Below, one piece after another: positions 7,228 to 14,825 of a DNA stretch of 44,171 nt (positions are counted from its first letter, which is position 1; each line of letters starts with the position of its first letter). The stretch covers positions 1-44,171 of the IMG/VR virus record IMGVR_UViG_3300033571_008549. One strand, written 5' to 3'. A model generated the notes under the pieces. That model saw only the letters and a program-made list of their open reading frames with translations. It had not been told where the DNA came from and did not search any database. This DNA is from a virus. The translations under genes and the position numbers were made by a program.

Positions 7228-7923
7228 ATGAATGTAGATTTAACAGATTTGCTAGAAAGCAAAAGCGGAGGAAAAGGTGGAAAGAAAATCAATCCAGGAA
7301 ATCATGTACTAAAGATTAACAGTATTGTTACAAAAGAAGATGAAAGATATCCTGAGAAGAAATATATCTATCTGAATGTAGAAACTGAACCAATTGAAGA
7401 TTTTGAAGGTTTCTATATTGACAATGATCAATCTAAAGGTAGACATGCTGGTAAGATTGGTAAAATCAATGTTAATCCTTTTGGCTATAAGGATGGAACA
7501 ATGCCAAGTGGAGAACCAGTTTCCCAACAAAGATCAATGTTTATGTTCATTATTAATTTGTGCAAAACATTAGGTATTACTGATTGGGCAAAAGCACAAA
7601 ATAAAAAACATGAAAGTGCAGAATCTTTGATTGATGCATTCAATGCTACTGCACCATTTAAAGATATCTATCTTGAATATTGTGTTGGTGGTCAAGAATG
7701 GGTTAATTCAGAAGGATATACTAATTACAATCTTCAGTTGCCAAAAGCTTCTAATGGAAAGTATGCAGTATCTGGATTGAAAGAAGGAAAGTGTTTAGTG
7801 TTTGATCCTGCGGTTCACATTTACATTCCTAAAAACAAAGTTCAAGAAGTTAAAAACTTTGGAGATGATGATGATGATGATTTCACCATTCCTCAGTCAT
7901 CAACTACATTTAGCTTAGACTAA
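7228..7923 (+). CDS. Single-stranded DNA-binding protein (SSB-like)
   Basis: This 231-residue protein is best read as the phage SSB. It starts with a short helix and a flexible Ser/Gly/Lys segment (SKSGGKGGKK), continues as a beta-rich body with NPGNHVLKI, YIYLNVETEP and YLEYCVGGQEW strands like an OB-fold, and ends in a low-complexity acidic tail of six consecutive Asp residues (DDDDDDF) followed by Ser/Thr. Acidic tails recruit partner proteins in bacterial and phage SSBs. Its place directly after the Sak4-like ATPase, and before a strong hairpin terminator, supports this. Sequence identity to known SSBs is not obvious, so the call rests on architecture and neighbours. Confidence 0.65.
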   Translation: MNVDLTDLLESKSGGKGGKKINPGNHVLKINSIVTKEDERYPEKKYIYLNVETEPIEDFEGFYIDNDQSKGRHAGKIGKINVNPFGYKDGTMPSGEPVSQQRSMFMFIINLCKTLGITDWAKAQNKKHESAESLIDAFNATAPFKDIYLEYCVGGQEWVNSEGYTNYNLQLPKASNGKYAVSGLKEGKCLVFDPAVHIYIPKNKVQEVKNFGDDDDDDFTIPQSSTTFSLD

Positions 7924-7943
7924 ATAATTTTTTTTTCTAATTT

Positions 7944-7976
7944 AGGGGAGTGTAACAGCTCCCCTTTATTTTTTAT
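7944..7976 (+). terminator. Intrinsic terminator after SSB-like gene
   Basis: A perfect 7-bp stem, AGGGGAG (7944-7950) with CTCCCCT (7959-7965), and an 8-base loop are followed by a T-rich run. It ends the helicase-to-SSB transcription unit and lies five bases before the primase start, so readthrough or a new promoter must serve the next genes. Confidence 0.85.
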
Positions 7977-7980
7977 TGCC

Positions 7981-8961
7981 ATGATGTTATCAACAATTAA
8001 TTTTATTAGTTCAATAGTAGATGTTCCAAGAGAATGGATTTTTGAATATTACTTAAATTTATCTTACAGACTTAACGGACAAACTATAAAAATCAAATCT
8101 GTTTTTAATCCTGGTGAGAAAACAGAATCAATGTATGTGTATTTTGATGAAAATAAAGGATACTATAGATTCAAAGATTTTTCAACTGGTATAGGTGGAG
8201 ATTCCAGTAATTTAATAATGGAGTTACATAACTTAACAAGAAAGCAAGCTAACTTAAAGATTGTTCTTGATTATGCTAGGTATATTGAAGACAATGATTA
8301 TGATGCTGTAACAGAATACAAAGTTTGTGCTACATACAGAGTTACTGATTATGCTGTCCGTCACTGGAATGTAATTGATAAAGATTATTGGTCTGAATAT
8401 CATATTGGCACCAGGCAACTTAAAAAATATGAAGTCATGCCTCTAGAGTATTACACTCTTACTAAAACAGAAGAAGATATAGAAACTTCATTCACTATAA
8501 AAGGTGAGCATATTTATGGTTATTTTAAAGAAGATGGGACTCTTTATAAAATCTATCAACCAAAAAACAAAGAGAAGAAGTTTATTAAAGTTTTAAATTA
8601 CATACAAGGAACTGAACAATTAACCTTTGAAAAAAAGTATTTAATAATTATTTCTTCTTTAAAAGACTTGATGGCATTCAATAGTTTAGGAATACAAAAT
8701 ATTGAGGGTATAATTCCAGATAGTGAAAACAATTTACTACCTGATAGTTTGATTGCTTATTACAAAAAAAAGTATTCAAAAATTATTACTATGTTAGATA
8801 ATGATTATGCAGGAATTGAAGCAATGAAGAAGTATCAATTAAAACACGGGATGAATTATGTTATTCCACCTGCTGAAAAGGATATTGCAGATTGTGTAAA
8901 AGCACATGGTATAGAAAAAACTAGAGAAATGTTATTCCCATTATTAAAACAAGCATTATGA
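7981..8961 (+). CDS. DNA primase with TOPRIM domain
   Basis: This 326-residue DnaG-related protein should make RNA primers for the DNA polymerase. The C-terminal TOPRIM domain shows a first segment LIIISSLKDLMAFNSLG (221-237), the D-x-D motif in MLDNDYAG (Asp273, Asp275) and the closing KDIADCVKAHG (300-310). The N-terminal part (YYRFKDFSTGIGGDSSNLIM, 61-80) matches the region after the zinc finger in phage primases (F-x-D-F-s-t-G-x-G-G-D), but no Cys/His zinc-binding cluster is visible. The usual catalytic Glu of the first TOPRIM segment is Ser here (ISSLKD), a substitution also seen in other phage primases. ATGs at 7981 and 7984 are both possible starts. Confidence 0.8.
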   Translation: MMLSTINFISSIVDVPREWIFEYYLNLSYRLNGQTIKIKSVFNPGEKTESMYVYFDENKGYYRFKDFSTGIGGDSSNLIMELHNLTRKQANLKIVLDYARYIEDNDYDAVTEYKVCATYRVTDYAVRHWNVIDKDYWSEYHIGTRQLKKYEVMPLEYYTLTKTEEDIETSFTIKGEHIYGYFKEDGTLYKIYQPKNKEKKFIKVLNYIQGTEQLTFEKKYLIIISSLKDLMAFNSLGIQNIEGIIPDSENNLLPDSLIAYYKKKYSKIITMLDNDYAGIEAMKKYQLKHGMNYVIPPAEKDIADCVKAHGIEKTREMLFPLLKQAL

Positions 8962-9383
8962 GTTGGAATTATAAAGGTAAACAGTTTTCAGATTCTATGA
9001 TTCCAGAAGGTGGTGTAGGTTTTATTTACATCATGACTGCTGTTATAGATGGTAAATCTGTTGCATATATTGGTAAGAAGAACTTCTTTGCCAATATCAA
9101 AAGACCATTAGGTAAAAAAGCTTTGGCTATGAGTACAGATAAAAGACTCAAGAAATACAGCCGGGTTATTAAACCTGATTACATGAATTACTACAGTAGT
9201 AATAAAACTCTTAAAGATGCTCACAAAGCAGGAGTTATTATCAAAAGAGAGATATTAATGATATGCTATTCTCAAATGGAGTTAACATATCAGGAAGTAA
9301 AGCATCAGTTTAAATATGAAGTGCTTGAGAAAGATGAATACTTGAATGCCAATATTCTTGGTAGGTTTTACAAAACAAAATAA
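8958..9383 (+). CDS. SegE-like GIY-YIG endonuclease
   Basis: This 141-residue protein resembles T4 SegE-type putative endonucleases. The GIY-YIG core is visible as FIYIMT (22-27) and AYIGKKNFF (37-45), followed by the family's YYSSNKTLKDAHK and KREILMICYSQMELTYQEVKHQF sequence and a terminal NILGRFYK. The first strand has F-I-Y instead of G-I-Y. It overlaps the primase stop by ATGA. Such genes are often compact free-standing homing endonucleases, but this one is fully embedded in the replication operon, so a resident function in DNA metabolism or host-DNA cleavage is equally likely. Confidence 0.75.
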   Translation: MSWNYKGKQFSDSMIPEGGVGFIYIMTAVIDGKSVAYIGKKNFFANIKRPLGKKALAMSTDKRLKKYSRVIKPDYMNYYSSNKTLKDAHKAGVIIKREILMICYSQMELTYQEVKHQFKYEVLEKDEYLNANILGRFYKTK

Positions 9384-9385
9384 TT

Positions 9386-9790
9386 ATGACAGAAACAGAA
9401 ATGACAGGCCTTCTATTACAGTTGGCTGACCTTGGTGTGACTGGTATTAGAGTACACTATGAAGGTGAGGGAGACAGTGGAGCAATTGAAAGTATCAATT
9501 ATACTACTGAAGAAATAAATGAACCATCTGATGTTTTAGATGAAGTAGATGCATTTTCTTTAGAAGATAGACTTGAAGATTTAAATAGTAATCTTACTGA
9601 TTCTGTAGATGAATGGGTTAATGATAAACTGCTACAAGATATTGAAGATTGGTGGAATAATGAAGGTGGTAATGGAGATGTTTGCATCTGTGTACCGTCC
9701 GGTAAATATTGTATTTATAATAACATTAGAGTTACAGAGTATGAAGAATATACTCATGATGGTAATGTGATTGATAAAACTTTAGAGTAA
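9386..9790 (+). CDS. DUF6878-like protein
   Basis: The 134-residue acidic protein has an N-terminal LLLQLADLGVTGIRVHYEG followed by GEGDSGAIE, and a C-terminal DIEDWWNNEGGNGDVCICV, resembling the DUF6878 family, whose members share an L-x-x-L-x-x-x-G-I...Y-x-G-x-G-D-S-G start and a late W-x-N-x-G-G-x-G segment. The family is frequent on plasmids and phages and has no known function. A long acidic stretch lies between the two blocks. The gene is fused to the next by TAATG at 9788-9792, so the two are translationally coupled. Confidence 0.6.
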   Translation: MTETEMTGLLLQLADLGVTGIRVHYEGEGDSGAIESINYTTEEINEPSDVLDEVDAFSLEDRLEDLNSNLTDSVDEWVNDKLLQDIEDWWNNEGGNGDVCICVPSGKYCIYNNIRVTEYEEYTHDGNVIDKTLE

Positions 9791-10137
9791 TGGCTCATCC
9801 TGAACAACATTGTAAATCTTCAATAAAAAAATGGGGAGGTAGACAAGCTGATTATCAAGCTATTCATGAATGGTTTGATGAAACTAAAGCTTGGGTTGGT
9901 CACAGTAAACATAGAATGTTCCGGCATCATTCAGAAGGTATCTTTGAATGTGAAAAAGTATTTGGAGCTAGCTTTGTTAATGGTGATGGTAAGACTGTAT
10001 ACACAAGGTATGTTGCTGAACAACATGTAAAAGAAGATTGTAATGGGTATATCCCTAGTGCAAAAGAATGGGTAGATATGATTGCATCTGGTAAGCCTGA
10101 GTTATGGGCAATTAAAACTTTAAAAATTGAAGACTGA
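9790..10137 (+). CDS. DUF6915-like protein
   Basis: This 115-residue protein closely follows the DUF6915 pattern: MAHPEQHCKSSIKKWGG at the start, YQAIHEWFDETKA, then HRMFRHHSEGIFECEKVFG, RYVAEQHVKEDCNGYIPS and EWVDMI. The many conserved His residues (HRMFRHH and EQHV) look like a metal site, but I know of no proven activity. DUF6915 genes are found on phages and mobile elements. It is coupled to both neighbours by one-base start/stop overlaps. Confidence 0.7.
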   Translation: MAHPEQHCKSSIKKWGGRQADYQAIHEWFDETKAWVGHSKHRMFRHHSEGIFECEKVFGASFVNGDGKTVYTRYVAEQHVKEDCNGYIPSAKEWVDMIASGKPELWAIKTLKIED

Positions 10138-10343
10138 TGACAGAAGAAAGAAAAGAAGAATGGTATTCTAAAATTAGAGAAGCTTCTGCTATCTGGTTTG
10201 AACAACATCCTGATTATAATCCTGCATTTAATTATTATGATTCAGGTGAAGTAACAATTCCAAATGATCCTGAATACTACAGAGTACCTATGGCAATGTG
10301 GGAAGAATATGTTGAAGAGTTATTTAACACTAAAATAGACTAA
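10137..10343 (+). CDS. Small hypothetical protein, 68 aa
   Basis: I do not recognise this protein. It is acidic and aromatic-rich, with an N-terminal helix (EEWYSKIREASAIWFEQH) and a Pro/Tyr-rich middle (PNDPEYYRVPMAMWEEY). It is joined to the DUF6915-like gene by TGATG and precedes the next gene by one base. Confidence 0.45.
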   Translation: MTEERKEEWYSKIREASAIWFEQHPDYNPAFNYYDSGEVTIPNDPEYYRVPMAMWEEYVEELFNTKID

Positions 10344-10344
10344 G

Positions 10345-10572
10345 ATGGAAAACGGAAAACAAAGTGCATTCCCTTTAGATGGAGAAGTAAGTAATCAATG
10401 TGGAAATGGGACAAATCCTACAGGTTTAACAAAACGTGAGTATTTTGCTGGTTTGGCAATGCAAGGATTATTAGCTAATGCTAATGAGCATATAACGTAT
10501 TTACCAGATGATGAAATAATAAAATCATCAATTCAATATGCTGACGAACTTTTAAAACAATTGGAAGAATAA
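10345..10572 (+). CDS. Small phage protein with GLTKREYFA motif
   Basis: This 75-residue protein contains the block TGLTKREYFAGLAMQGLLAN (26-45) followed by a C-terminal helix with IQYADELLKQLEE. Short proteins with G-L-T-K-R-E-Y-F-A are widespread in phages and prophages of many hosts and remain without a function. The N-terminal 25 residues are Gly/Asn-rich and probably flexible. It is coupled to the next gene by TAATG. Confidence 0.6.
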   Translation: MENGKQSAFPLDGEVSNQCGNGTNPTGLTKREYFAGLAMQGLLANANEHITYLPDDEIIKSSIQYADELLKQLEE

Positions 10573-10970
10573 TGGCAAAAGTTAAATTAAACAAAGAAGA
10601 AACAAAGAATCTTTTGAATATGATTTCTTCAACTGATGTAGAAAATGCAACAGTTGCTTTTCAAGTACTAGAAAACTCTGATTTAAAAGACTATTTTGGA
10701 GAATTGATTGTATTATACAAGTATGGTAAGAAAGATCATACAATATGGGAGAAAGAAGCTCCTAAGTCTTGGAAAAAGATATCAGAACATTTTGTAGATA
10801 AAACTGCAATGTCCAGTGGTAAATGTTTGTCTATTATGACAGAAAAAAAAGCTAGTAAAGAATCATTAGAATTGTATTTTGAAAACTTTGTAGGGGATAT
10901 GATTGGTTTTCTTGACCAGTTAGGATATCCGGCAGAAAAATTTGATATAAGTATTAAATTAAAAGAATGA
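10572..10970 (+). CDS. Hypothetical protein, 132 aa
   Basis: Unrecognised, helical and Lys/Glu-rich, with two halves: 1-50 (NKEETKNLLNMISSTDVENA, then a VAFQVLENSDL helix) and 85-132 (KASKESLELYFENFVGDMIGFLDQLGYP). It sits immediately upstream of the VWA/peptidase-like gene with an ATGA overlap, so it may be a cofactor or adaptor of the VWA-MoxR pair; nothing in the sequence proves that. Confidence 0.45.
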   Translation: MAKVKLNKEETKNLLNMISSTDVENATVAFQVLENSDLKDYFGELIVLYKYGKKDHTIWEKEAPKSWKKISEHFVDKTAMSSGKCLSIMTEKKASKESLELYFENFVGDMIGFLDQLGYPAEKFDISIKLKE

Positions 10971-12271
10971 GTAAACAAGACACACTCAGTAAAACCAGTA
11001 AAGATTTAATGCTAAAGGAACCATTTTATGGTATATTCCTTATGAAATTAAATAAACACTGGAGTACAAGAGTACCTACAGCAGGTGTAAGTAAATTGAA
11101 TATCAACTATCAATTAGAAATAAATGAGAAGTTCTGGAATTCATTATCTGATTCACACAAAATAGGTATTCTCAAACATGAATTATTACACATTGCATTT
11201 GGTCATCTATCTACTATATTTAAATTTAGTGATAGAAAACTTGCAAATGTGGCTATGGATATGGAAATCAACCAGTATATTCAAAAGGGTTGGTTGCCAG
11301 GAGATGATTTGACTAAAGATCAATATGATGCAATAGTTGAATCTGTTAAAGAGAAAATTACACAAGGTAAAGAAGATGGTACATTAACTGAAGAACAAAT
11401 GATAGAGTTAATGGATTCTATTCCTCCTAGAGGTGTTTTGATTGAAGATTATGCTGATTCTAAATTTGATCTCAAAGCTGGTAGTAGATATTACTATGAT
11501 AAACTAAGAGAAGCTAAAGAGAAAAAAGATAATAATGGTACATCTGGAGATAAAAATTTAGATCAACTATTAGATCAAATAGCTAAAGGTGATGAACCTG
11601 ATCATAGTACATGGGATGATTTTGAAGACATGTCTGAAGCTGAAGAAAAGTTATTGAATAAACAAGTTCAAAAACTATTGTCTGATGCTAAAGAAGAAAC
11701 TTTAAAGAAGAGAGGTCATGTACCTGGTGAAATGGAAGGTGTCATTGAAGTAGATGAAATAGTCCCACCTAAGTTTGATTGGAGAGGTTACATCCGTAGA
11801 TTTACTGGAGTAAGTACAAGAGTTTTTTCTAAGAAAATCAGAAGAAAAGAAAACAGAAAGTTTCCTGATAGTCCTGGATTAAAACTTAAGATGAAACAAC
11901 ACATGTTGTTGGCTATTGATACTTCAGGTTCTGTGAGTGATAATGAACTTGCAGAGTTTATGAATGAAATGCATCATATTTATAAAGCTGGTGTAGATAT
12001 CACAGTCATTCAATGTGATACTAGAATTCATTCTATTGAACCTTACAAAGGTGAACTTGATTTAAAAGTACATGGTAGAGGAGGAACTGAGTTTGATCCT
12101 GTTATTGAATACTTTAATCAAAACAATAAAAAATATACTAGTCTTGTATATTTTACAGATGGTGAATGTAGTACTAGTATTTTACCAAAAGGTCCTACTT
12201 TATGGGTGTTATCTGAACAGTCACATATGAATGAAAATCTTCCTGGAAGAACAATTAAGTTAGAATTATAA
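10967..12271 (+). CDS. VWA-domain metallopeptidase-like protein (DUF2201 type)
   Basis: This 434-residue protein combines a zincin-like N-terminal domain with a C-terminal von Willebrand factor A domain, as in the DUF2201 family. The HExxH motif is HELLHIAFGH at 71-80. A charged linker (about 170-250) follows. The VWA domain has the metal-ion-dependent adhesion site D-x-S-x-S (AIDTSGS, Asp318 to Ser322), the conserved Thr in RGGTEFDP near 374 and a third Asp in YFTDGE (398). Such proteins act with MoxR-type AAA+ ATPases, and the next gene, 11 bases away, is exactly that. Whether the pair remodels metal centres, assembles a complex or degrades a target in the infected cell is unknown. Confidence 0.82.
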   Translation: MSKQDTLSKTSKDLMLKEPFYGIFLMKLNKHWSTRVPTAGVSKLNINYQLEINEKFWNSLSDSHKIGILKHELLHIAFGHLSTIFKFSDRKLANVAMDMEINQYIQKGWLPGDDLTKDQYDAIVESVKEKITQGKEDGTLTEEQMIELMDSIPPRGVLIEDYADSKFDLKAGSRYYYDKLREAKEKKDNNGTSGDKNLDQLLDQIAKGDEPDHSTWDDFEDMSEAEEKLLNKQVQKLLSDAKEETLKKRGHVPGEMEGVIEVDEIVPPKFDWRGYIRRFTGVSTRVFSKKIRRKENRKFPDSPGLKLKMKQHMLLAIDTSGSVSDNELAEFMNEMHHIYKAGVDITVIQCDTRIHSIEPYKGELDLKVHGRGGTEFDPVIEYFNQNNKKYTSLVYFTDGECSTSILPKGPTLWVLSEQSHMNENLPGRTIKLEL

Positions 12272-12282
12272 AAAGAAAAAAG

Positions 12283-13473
12283 ATGTCAAAAAAGAAAATT
12301 GAAAATAGTCAAGTATTGTTGAATGTTGAAGAGATGAAAGACTTTATCTCACACATGGTTGAAAATAATCAGTATATCCAAGCTCAAGGAAAAATTCCTG
12401 TAGCAATAAACATTGAAGGTGATGCAGGTCTTGGTAAAACTTCTGCTATTATGCAGTTGGGTAAAGAGATGAACATGCAAGTTGTAAAACTTAATCTATC
12501 TCAGTTAGAAGAATTAGGTGATTTAGTTGGTTTCCCGGTTAAAGAATTTGAGATTATGAATCAAGAAGGAAAAACCATGTGGATTAATGAAGCTCAGATT
12601 GATGCAGCTGTTAAGAAAGGATACAAAGTTGGAGCAAAAAGAATGTCTCATGCTGCACCAGAATGGATACAAGGTAAAGGAGAAGGTGGTTTCTTAATCC
12701 TTGATGATTATACCAGAGCTGACCATAGATTCATGCAAGCTACTATGGAGATTTTGGATAGACAAGAATATGTTTCTTGGAAACTTCCTAAAAATTGGCA
12801 TGTTATTTTGACTACTAACCCAGACAATGGTGATTACAACGTTACTAGTTTGGATGTAGCTCAAAAGACAAGATTTATTTCTGTTGGATTGAAGTATGAC
12901 AAAAGTGTATGGGCTAAGTGGGCAGAGACTGCAGGTATTGATGGTAGATGTATTAACTTTATGTTGATGCATCCTGAATTAGTAACTCAAAGTGTAAACC
13001 CTAGAGCAGTTACTACATTTTTCAATGCTATCAGTTCATTTAAGAACTTTAACCAAAGACTACCAATGATTCAAATGATTGGTGAAGGTTCTGTAGGTGT
13101 TGATTTCTCATCAATGTTTACTATGTTTATCAATAACCAACTTGATAGAATCATTTCTCCTGAAGACATCTTGACTAAAGATGAGCAGTATGTTATGAAT
13201 GCTTTGACTTCTGCAGTAGGAAAAGATGATGAGTTTAGAGCTGACATCTCAAGTGTTATTGCTACAAGATTAGTTAACTATTCATTATTGCATGCAGAAA
13301 CTAATCCGGTATCAGATCAAATGGCAAACAGGTTAATTAAACTTATTACAGATTGTAATGCATTTACAGATGACTTAAGATATTACATGGTCAAAGAGAT
13401 TGTAAATGGTAACAAAGTAAAGTTTGCAAAACTCATGATGAACAATGAGGTTGTTAAAATGGCAGTAAAATAA
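12283..13473 (+). CDS. MoxR-type AAA+ ATPase
   Basis: This 396-residue AAA+ ATPase has Walker A GDAGLGKTS at 46-54, a MoxR-like EELGDLVGFPV segment (76-86) where the helix 2 insertion lies, Walker B FLILDDYTRAD with Asp141/Asp142, sensor 1 ILTTNPDNGDYNV (Asn179) and a following QKTRFISVGL arginine-finger segment. MoxR ATPases form hexameric rings and act as chaperones with VWA partners; the partner gene is directly upstream. It is preceded by an A-rich leader (AAAAAGA repeats at 12272-12282) and followed by a strong hairpin. Confidence 0.85.
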   Translation: MSKKKIENSQVLLNVEEMKDFISHMVENNQYIQAQGKIPVAINIEGDAGLGKTSAIMQLGKEMNMQVVKLNLSQLEELGDLVGFPVKEFEIMNQEGKTMWINEAQIDAAVKKGYKVGAKRMSHAAPEWIQGKGEGGFLILDDYTRADHRFMQATMEILDRQEYVSWKLPKNWHVILTTNPDNGDYNVTSLDVAQKTRFISVGLKYDKSVWAKWAETAGIDGRCINFMLMHPELVTQSVNPRAVTTFFNAISSFKNFNQRLPMIQMIGEGSVGVDFSSMFTMFINNQLDRIISPEDILTKDEQYVMNALTSAVGKDDEFRADISSVIATRLVNYSLLHAETNPVSDQMANRLIKLITDCNAFTDDLRYYMVKEIVNGNKVKFAKLMMNNEVVKMAVK

Positions 13474-13479
13474 TTAATC

Positions 13480-13504
13480 AAGGGGAGGTAAAACTCCCCT
13501 TATT
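13480..13504 (+). terminator. Intrinsic terminator after MoxR gene
   Basis: An 8-bp stem AAGGGGAG (13480-13487) pairs with CTCCCCTT (13494-13501) around a six-base loop, followed by TATTT. The tail is poor in consecutive T, so termination may be partial. It separates the VWA-MoxR unit from the next block. Confidence 0.7.
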
Positions 13505-13517
13505 TAAAATTAAAAAA
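13505..13517 (+). promoter_or_regulatory. A-rich translation-initiation leader
   Basis: The sequence AAAATTAAAAAAATGA runs into the start codon at 13518 and is identical, over 16 bases, to the leader of the gene at 16401. Both genes follow spacers rather than overlapping an upstream gene. No Shine-Dalgarno site is present. The A-rich context is the Bacteroidota type of initiation signal; whether the exact repeat also serves as an operator is unknown. Confidence 0.45.
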
Positions 13518-14825
13518 ATGACAGAACAAATATTACACATCACTACTAACTTAGGTTTTTGGGGTGAGATTAATAAACATAGCAATGTTGTAGTACATGT
13601 GCAAAGTAAAATAGGATCTTTTAAATATAGAGACATTATTGCTTTAGATAATAGTGAATATATTCCTCAAAAAGGTGATAAGGTATATTTTCTACCTGGT
13701 GTAAATGTACCAAGAGTTAAGTTTAAAGAAATAGCTCTTACATATGGTATTAAAACTGTAAGAAATCCAAATGAAGCTACTGTGTTTTTTGGAAATAAAT
13801 CTACTTCAGATAAAATAACAGATTATAACTGGAGTTATAAGATTGAAACTAAGTATTTAATTGATGCATTAGAAAATCAAACTCTTACTGTAGATGAGAT
13901 TTATATTGAAAAGTTAAAAACAGCATTAGAATTTTATACAAATGAGTTTATTGCTGTTGATCATCCTTTTGCTATGGCAATTGCAACTAATGGTGTACCG
14001 GTTTCTCAAGATAAAATACTTTCAATTTCAGAAGATTTTATTAAATTATCTGAAGCATTTGAAGGTAAAACTATTTATGAAGAATCCACCATTATAGATA
14101 AACTTAATGGTCAAGATGCAAGTGTTATTGATGCTCCAATGTTTGAGCAACTAAGTACAATGTTTCAAAGTACAGATGAGGATAATCATGTTTTAGCTAT
14201 GGAGATCCTTGCTAACTGTAAGTATTCTGCAAGTTTACCTTACATGCTATTACTGTTTAAAGACTTTAGTGGGCAGATGTATAATTCTCATACAAGAACT
14301 CATGTGAACTTTAAATCTTTAGTAGGTTGGTTAAACGGAAACATTCTTCACCGTAATACTCTTGATGACTTATGTGACATCTTAAAAGATAAAGGTCAGT
14401 TTGTTCCTGAAAATTTGGATATACTTCTTAATCATTCTCATAAAGATATCTTAGATAGAGGTGATTCTAAGTATTTTAAAATTAAAGTGATCACTTTAGA
14501 AGAAGAAGAGTTAGCTAATTTAAATACTAACTATGAGTACAAAACTGTTAATACTGATTATGTTCCTGTAGAAGTTGAAGAAGAAGTGTCTGATGAAGAT
14601 ATAGCAGCTGCATTTACTATGATGGAAAGAAATGAACTTAAGTCAGAGTTAATAGAGTTAGAAGCAAATTTAGCTAAGGGAGATTTAAAGGAAAATAAGG
14701 GACATGAAATTTCTGAAGAAGTTATTGTTGAAGAAGCTATAGAAGCTCCATTAGAAATAGAACCTGTATCAAATAACAATCAAATAACACAAACTAATGA
14801 GCATAATGACATTGACTGGTTCTGA
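13518..14825 (+). CDS. Conserved replication-region protein with SSB-like acidic tail
   Basis: This 435-residue protein is not one I can name. The N-terminal third is beta-rich (HSNVVVHVQSKIGSFKYRD, GDKVYFLPGVNVP) and carries a lone GIKTVRNPNEATVFFGN segment. The middle is helical with repeated HEAT-like patterns (VLAMEILANCKYSASLPYML, NFKSLVGWLNGN). The last ~90 residues are a disordered Glu/Val-rich linker (EVEEEVSDEDIAAAF and EVIVEEAIEAPLEIEP) ending in NDIDWF. This terminus resembles the acidic-hydrophobic tip of bacterial SSB (D-D-I-P-F type). It overlaps the next gene (the Cas4/RecB-like nuclease) by 29 bases. Confidence 0.6.
   Translation: MTEQILHITTNLGFWGEINKHSNVVVHVQSKIGSFKYRDIIALDNSEYIPQKGDKVYFLPGVNVPRVKFKEIALTYGIKTVRNPNEATVFFGNKSTSDKITDYNWSYKIETKYLIDALENQTLTVDEIYIEKLKTALEFYTNEFIAVDHPFAMAIATNGVPVSQDKILSISEDFIKLSEAFEGKTIYEESTIIDKLNGQDASVIDAPMFEQLSTMFQSTDEDNHVLAMEILANCKYSASLPYMLLLFKDFSGQMYNSHTRTHVNFKSLVGWLNGNILHRNTLDDLCDILKDKGQFVPENLDILLNHSHKDILDRGDSKYFKIKVITLEEEELANLNTNYEYKTVNTDYVPVEVEEEVSDEDIAAAFTMMERNELKSELIELEANLAKGDLKENKGHEISEEVIVEEAIEAPLEIEPVSNNNQITQTNEHNDIDWF

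Noticed and set aside
7858-7890. GAT repeat near the end of the SSB-like gene as a simple-sequence repeat
   Set aside because: It is coding sequence for the acidic Asp run of the tail, which explains it fully.
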